Part shown: positions 58,636-64,000 of the stretch, piece by piece
Position numbering within the stretch: the stretch's first letter is position 1
Layout of the letters: each line of letters starts with the position of its first letter
Assembly: GCA_026027325.1 (NCBI GenBank)
Contig: JAMSLZ010000004.1
Span: forward strand, 2,232,001 to 2,296,000
Length of the DNA: 64,000 bases
DNA from: Actinomucor elegans
Taxonomy: Eukaryota; Mucoromycota; Mucoromycetes; Mucorales; Mucoraceae
Direction: 5' to 3'
The notes under the pieces: model-generated
What the model saw: the letters and a program-made list of their open reading frames with translations, nothing else
Databases searched by the model: none
Told to the model about the DNA's origin: nothing
Made by a program: the position numbers and the translations under genes

Positions 58636-61489
58636 CCCTTTTAAACACCTTTTATTGTTTCTTACTTTTTCTCCCTTGATATCCAAAAGGGATGATTCTC
58701 TCTTAAATTTACTTTAGCTCTTTTATATATATATATATATGATTTGGATAAACAAAGATGAAATATACCACCATGTGCTTATTATAATCTCTTTTATTTA
58801 TAACTATATCTTTAATTTCCTTTAGTTAATTTTTCAAAACTTTGACTGTATCTTTTCCGAACGAATATTTGTTTAGAGTTAGTTTTATAATATCAAACCA
58901 TTCACCTTACAAGGGACTAGCAGTCATAATCCCTGTAACTTTGTTTATATCAAACATTGCAAAATTATTGTTATGATACTAAAGCACAAAATTCTGTATA
59001 TAGCTCAAAGCTTTTACTCCAACTGCATCGCTATATTTACATTATTTCTCGCTCATTTACATTTTCTACAAACTTTACAGTAAGACCAATACACTTAAAG
59101 GTGACTTTAATCAGATACACATTTGTATTCATTAGCTGAGCATTTCATTTTTCATATCAAATATTATGTATTACTACTTGAGCAAGCAATGTGGCGATAT
59201 AAACTACATATAATCTTGTTAGTTATCCTATCTTAATTGTACACACTGAACAATGATATGATATAAGTCAAGCCATTCCGATATCATATAGCTATATAAT
59301 AATTAATATATTTCAAGCTGTCCAACGGAGAGCTCATTGTCTTTCATTTAACTTGTACAATAAAATGCAACCTCTTGTTCTGCGTGATTATATTTCTATT
59401 GCCCCTTTATTGGTAATTTAGGCACCCAAAACCTTCACAACATATCCTATTATTTCATTTGAAGTGGATTGAAATTATTCATTTACTCCAATACATATAT
59501 ATATATAGAAATAGTACTTAGTAAATGTATTGTAAGTCAGATAATAAAAAAAAAGAGCCTGAAGAATAAGAAATATACGCCTGCTTAATAGAGAAAATAA
59601 TATCTTTAGTGTTATTTATACGCCCTCAAGTTGTTGCACCGAAGGAAGATATGTGTTATAAAATATCCAATGGCATTTTGGGGAACAGAGCCTTGGAATG
59701 GCACTACACTGTATATATTACGCATTAATACCTTTTTAAATGGCTTGTGCTCTACCATTTGCGTAACAGAAGCGTCATAGCGCTTGTTTTGATGCGCTCT
59801 ACTAAAAGGACGAGACACTATAGTATGCTCTACTTTCACTTTTCAATTGGTTTTAATCCTTTTGAAAGACTCTATAGATATAAAAGAAAATTGATTTGAA
59901 TTTCAATGAAGGAAAATAAAACAACATGGAATAAAAAAAAACCCCCATATAAAAGCAAAGTTACGGGATGTTAAATATATATATGCATAATCTGGCGACT
60001 AAACTTCCGCTTAAATTGGAAATATTTCGGGCACTATTGGTTTTTATACATCAAGAAAAAAACATGAATAGGCATTGAATTATCTTCAGCAAAAGTTAAT
60101 TATCAATCATGCCTAATATCTTCAAAAGCGATTCAAATGTATTCTTTTTATGACATCACCTTGAGTTCTATTAACAGGCGGAGGTTGACTACATTTTTCG
60201 GAATTGCCCCGAATTCTCTGGTATGGACTTAGATGGTGCTTGTAATAATAGAGAGGTGCCGCTACCCAACATTTTCGTTTATGAAGTTTAGATAGGCTTT
60301 AATCCTATATTTTTTTACTATAAAAATTTACTTATAGTCCATGTTCAATGATTGAGCTATCGTTGATAAATTACTGTTTCTGAAACTAGCAAACATAGCT
60401 CCAACTCCAAATATATATATATATATGTATGTATGTATGTACATTTTCTAAATCTTCACTGTAAATCGATTTAGCCTCAAAAGATCAGTATTTTCATTCC
60501 AAAAATGGAACCTAATAGTGTATCCCCTAATCAAGCTTTCAAAAATCATAATATTTTTAATATTTCTACACCTCTCGGTCAATTTTAGTTTAATACTGTA
60601 GTCAAAGGCTTTTACATATTCAAAATGAAGCGTTGCACCTAATAGAGTCGAGTCGCTATGTTTTAAATTGTAATTCTTTCCTTGCGAATTCGATCTAATG
60701 ATTTATAAATTCTCCAGTCGATCTCGGTCTATATGATGCCACATTGGTACGGCTAAATATAGCATGCTCAGAATGGATCACTGAATCTATTACAACATTG
60801 TATGGTAGTTAATATACTATAATCATCAATAGTCAGCCTGAACAAAGCCTTCCATTTCGTGCAATTGAGATTTAGTGATCAGTAAATTTCTTGATCTGAT
60901 CTTGGTTTAATATCGCATCTAATCAGTAATCTTTTCTCAAACAAGCTACTATATCTGTTGAGATTATAAAAGAGTAGCTAGATCTAAATCTACGCATCTC
61001 TGTGCTAATTAGTGACACACTATCTAGCCAAACCTCTATATTCATCGGATAAACCACACTCGCAATGCCCAAATAATTATAACCTTATATCTATTTAGAA
61101 TTCCAAAAACCAACGTGTTATCGTATTAAAAGCTTTGATTTTGGTCTAGACTTTATAACCAGTATAACGACGTTTCATCTATCTCAGTATGAACACATTT
61201 TATGAGTCATCGGTCATTGCTTATCAGATTCCAGGAAGACTAGACTCGTTTGTATTTTGAAGGGGTGTTTTTTTTATTTTCAGGTGTATAAATAAGATAT
61301 TGTGTTTCCTATTATGAAATATAAAGAGGAGGGGGTTTTATAGAGGATGTTTTGTTTAAATATTTACAATAGAAAGAAGTAAGACTTCTTTTTGCGAAAT
61401 GAGAGATGAAGTAACATGAGAAGAGGATGTTTACGGAATAGGTGGAATTTAAATAATTAGTAATATAATAAAAGAAGTTGCATTTGGAC
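58636..61489. other. Gene-poor AT-rich region with dispersed repeats
   Basis: No gene supported across almost 3 kb. It contains short (TA)n microsatellites near 58726, 59495 and 60412, and inverted copies of the dispersed repeat near 60570-60600, 60710-60770 and 60870-60930. A 75-codon minus-strand frame at 59839-59612 has fairly even codon content but no recognisable homology. Confidence 0.5.
60570..60930. repeat. Inverted copies of the dispersed intergenic repeat
   Basis: Words such as CGATCTCGGTCTATATGATG, GTGATCAGTAAATTTCTTG and CTTGGTTTAATATCGCATCT are reverse-complement versions of the family signature (GCGACATTAAACCAAGATC and GATCGACC). Three degenerate copies are visible. Confidence 0.5.
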
Positions 61490-62605
61490 TTAGAAGTCGG
61501 CATCCAAAGTGAAGGTCTTTTCGACAGGAGTCTTGTTCATAACACCAGCACGTTGGTAATCAGAGACACGCTTCTCAAAGAAGTTGGTCTTTCCTTGAAG
61601 AGAAATCATATCCATAAAGTCGAATGGGTTAGAAACATTGTAAACCTTGTCGAAGCCAAGAGCGACCATCAAGCGATCAGCGACGAATTCAATGTATTGA
61701 CACATAAGCTTGGCGTTCATACCAATAAGGTTGACAGGCAAAGCATCAGTCAAGAACTCTTGTTCAATACCAACAGCCTCAACAATAATGCTCTTGACGC
61801 GTTCTTCGGTAGGAGTGTTCTTGAGATGAGTAAACAAAAGACAAGCAAAATCAGTGTGGAGACCTTCATCACGACAAATCAATTCATTTGAAAAGGTCAA
61901 ACCGGGCATAAGACCACGTTTCTTGAGCCAAAAGATGGAAGCAAAGGAACCAGAAAAGAAGATACCTTCAACAGCAGCAAAGGCGACTAATCTTTCAGCA
62001 AAAGAATCGTTACCAGAGATCCACTTGAAAGCCCAGTCGGCTTTACGCTTGATACAAGGGATAGTTTCGATAGCGTCAAAGAGCATTTCTTTTTCTTGGT
62101 TATCCTTAATGTAAGTATCAATCAAGAGACTGTAAGTTTCGGCGTGGATGTTTTCAATAGCAATTTGGAAACCATAGAAACACTTGGCTTCAGGAATCTT
62201 GACTTCGTCACAAAAGTTTTGGACCAAGTTTTCGTTTACTACACCATCAGCACTGGCAAAGAAAGCCAAGACGCGAGAGATAAAGAAACGTTCCTTTTCG
62301 TTCATTTTAGTTTCCCAGTCGTGTTGGTCCTTGGATAAATCAATTTCCTCTGCAGTCCAGAAAGAAGCTTCAGCCTTCTTGTAGAATTGCCAGATCTTAA
62401 ATAATAGAATGAATCAATATATGTAGTGATGGAATATCATTGTACTTACCTCGTGATACTTGATTGGGAACAAGCAGAAACGTCTAGTATTGTCCCTGAG
62501 AATCTCTTCAACTTCATCACCTTGTTTAGTCTCATTCAACTTTTTGATCTGAGGCTCATTCAAAGACAACTTGGACAAGTCAGAGGTGTTAACAGTGGCA
62601 GACAT
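61490..62605 (-). CDS. RNR2: Ribonucleoside-diphosphate reductase small subunit (R2)
   Basis: Provides the diiron-tyrosyl radical for class Ia ribonucleotide reductase, which makes dNTPs. Exons 62605-62450 and 62395-61490 give 353 residues, slightly shorter than most fungal R2 because the N-terminal extension is short. Visible signatures are [26 protein letters not shown] across the splice site, the iron-ligand helices with ENIHAETYS and [30 protein letters not shown], and the C-terminal FTLDADF that docks to the large subunit. Start: the first [16 protein letters not shown]. The single 54-nt intron has a canonical GTAAGT donor. Expression is expected to follow the cell cycle and DNA damage, but no MCB-like site was verified in the upstream flank. 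Confidence 0.97.
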
Positions 62606-63460
62606 GGCTTTATGGAATATAATAGAATAGAAAGTAGAGTAAAGAGCTTTTACAAGTGAATATTCTTTGTCCCTTTTATACCTTTTCCTTTACGTGACTG
62701 GGACGAAAAAAAAAAAAAAAAAATTTAAGTCGCGTTTTTTTTTACGTTATGTTTACGCGTTTTTTCATGTTGACCAGACACGTCTTAATTACTTGTTTGT
62801 GCAACGGTTTGTAATATATTACACTTGGATTATACAGAATTTTTCCGAGATTGTTGTTTGTGTATAATACATGATTATAGACCTCTTAATCACTGTATAT
62901 CGGTAAGGAAAAAAAGATAATAAAAACCAACATATTTTATAAACCTTGTGGACTAACAATAGCAAGATTGCCATGGTACGCAGGTAACAAGGCATAGGAA
63001 ATGCGCTTCTTTTTTCTGGGCCACTTGGCTTAGAAATCAGCAGATGTACTAGTATCATCGTGTTGCGAATCGATAAGAGGATACATACACTTTAGCGGCG
63101 AATGTAGCCCCATCCAATGAAATCGTAGATTTTGTAAAGAATATCCGGCCGAGGAAAAGAAAAAAGGCCAAAATGGATGCTTCCATCGTTCTATTATTTC
63201 ATTGTTTTAATATCTTCAGCTATGCTAGAAATGACATTTATCCAAAGTTGTGAGTGTATGAAGTTGAGCCCAAGAATCTGGTACTGAAATATGCTAAAGT
63301 AACACAAAAGAAGAGGCGCGTCTACTGAGAAGAAAAGCGCGTAATATAAAGATGAATGTTTTTCAGAATGCATAACGCAGATCGGCACTTTCTTCTCAAG
63401 TTAACGACTATGCAAAGTAGCTTGTACCTATATAGCAACACTAGTATGATGGATTCCGGC
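62606..63460. other. Upstream flank of the R2 gene; no gene seen
   Basis: AT-rich. It contains an A run (62706-62723), a T-rich stretch and two ACGCG words (TTACGCG near 62754 and GGCGCG near 63317). On their own these are too common to call control sites. No coding region supported. Confidence 0.4.
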
Positions 63461-63900
63461 TAAATAAGCTATGCATTTCGGAGACTTCTAGTCTTCTAGA
63501 GCTTGGCGATAGATGCAAATATGGATACAGCCATATTAAGGGTGCATTTGGATCATTGACATTATTCAATGTCTTTCTCAAAAAGCACTACTTGGTATCA
63601 GCAGGCACTGCTCAACAATTGAAAATCATGCTTGTTCATGCCAGACGTAAGTACAAGCTATACTTAAATAAATATTTACTTAATGTGTTGCCTAGTATAA
63701 ATGATGCTCTACATCTGTGGCTGTTGGAGCTTTGGTCCCAGAAATTGTACGCCTTGAAAAAGAATATAAAATGGAATCTCCGCTAGCAACAGCAACACCA
63801 ACAATATACTTGCCTTGAGAAACTTTACTTGGTGTTTAAAGATAAGTTGAAGAAACTGTAATTCTATTATACTCAACTAATGCTTTAACCGCATGTAAAA
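63461..63900 (+). pseudogene. Decayed coding remnant, family not recognised
   Basis: A plus-strand frame from about 63498 reads LELGDRCKYGYSHIKGAFGS, LFNVFLKKHYLVSAGTAQQL and KIMLVHARRKYK, then LHLWLLELWSQKLYALKKN up to a stop at 63786. Composition is far more protein-like than the flanks. There is a TAG in frame just before the first stretch and stops after the last, and possible exon joins (GTAAGT at 63647) fail to keep frame. The conservation pattern (GYSHIKGAFGS) hints at a mobile-element or multicopy family, but I cannot name it. Confidence 0.35.
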
Positions 63901-64000
63901 GAATTTTGAGCACTCTGTCAATATTGTGAGGAGAACGGAGGAGGAGCACAATGATAATCAAGTGCAAAAGATGAAGGATCAAGACGTTTGTTCTACTCTC

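Noticed and set aside
59612..59839. 75-codon minus-strand frame
   Set aside because: Composition is passable but no motif, splice context or relative was recognised. Not enough to call a gene.

Overview
The window looks like nuclear DNA of an early-diverging filamentous fungus, most likely Mucoromycota and probably Mucorales. The evidence is AT-rich sequence, many short GT-AG introns (about 45-65 nt), long AT-rich intergenic stretches with homopolymers, and a gene set made of Ytp1, a Yap1/Pap1-type bZIP, Rieske protein, XPD, U1A/U2B'' and ribonucleotide reductase R2 beside decayed LINE and PiggyBac-like elements. The species cannot be named from this sequence. Exon joins were worked out by hand. 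In every intact spliced model the phases close and the total coding length is a multiple of three.

Layout. 1-395 (-): 5' part of an unknown gene with a PD-(D/E)XK-like motif, running off the left edge. About 438-3135: a minisatellite of about 100 units built on a 14-bp perfect palindrome with core AACCGGTT, the published Grainyhead/CP2 consensus, with about 13 TGACGT(A/T)A-containing units interspersed. 3.1-9.2 kb: gene-poor, with a dead PiggyBac-like transposase. 9.2-10.6 kb (-): Yap1/Pap1-like bZIP regulator. 13.4-19.2 kb (-): a run of Ytp1-family membrane protein, mitochondrial Rieske protein and an Lnt-type membrane CN-hydrolase. 19.2-23.2 kb: no gene seen. 23.2-24.1 kb (+): two-finger C2H2 regulator, convergent with a 12-exon P-type ATPase (24.3-28.4 kb, -), which follows an intronless PAS protein by 106 bp.

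32.1-35.6 kb: short intronless arsenite-methyltransferase-like gene (+), convergent with cysteinyl-tRNA synthetase (-), which has two well placed starts. 36.7-39.0 kb: dead LINE. 39.7-42.6 kb: an intronless gene of unknown function and its frameshifted tandem paralogue. 42.6-45.3 kb (-): XPD helicase with a proposed 5-nt first coding exon, divergent from a U1A/U2B''-like spliceosomal protein (46.1-47.2 kb, +). 48.6-56.8 kb (-): one intronless ORF of 2,728 codons with many ASH/MSP-like beta-sandwich repeats. 57.7-58.6 kb: second LINE relic. 61.5-62.6 kb (-): ribonucleotide reductase small subunit. 63.4-63.9 kb: decayed coding remnant.

The housekeeping genes cover respiration (Rieske), dNTP supply (R2), translation (CysRS), splicing (U1A-like) and transcription/repair (XPD). 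Stress and transport genes are the redox-type bZIP, the arsenic-type methyltransferase, the P-type ATPase and the PAS protein. Nothing indicates a co-regulated metabolic cluster. The least explained parts are the palindrome array with its neighbouring nuclease-like gene, the giant ASH-repeat ORF, and the tandem pair at 40-42 kb. No tRNA, rRNA or CRISPR was recognised.
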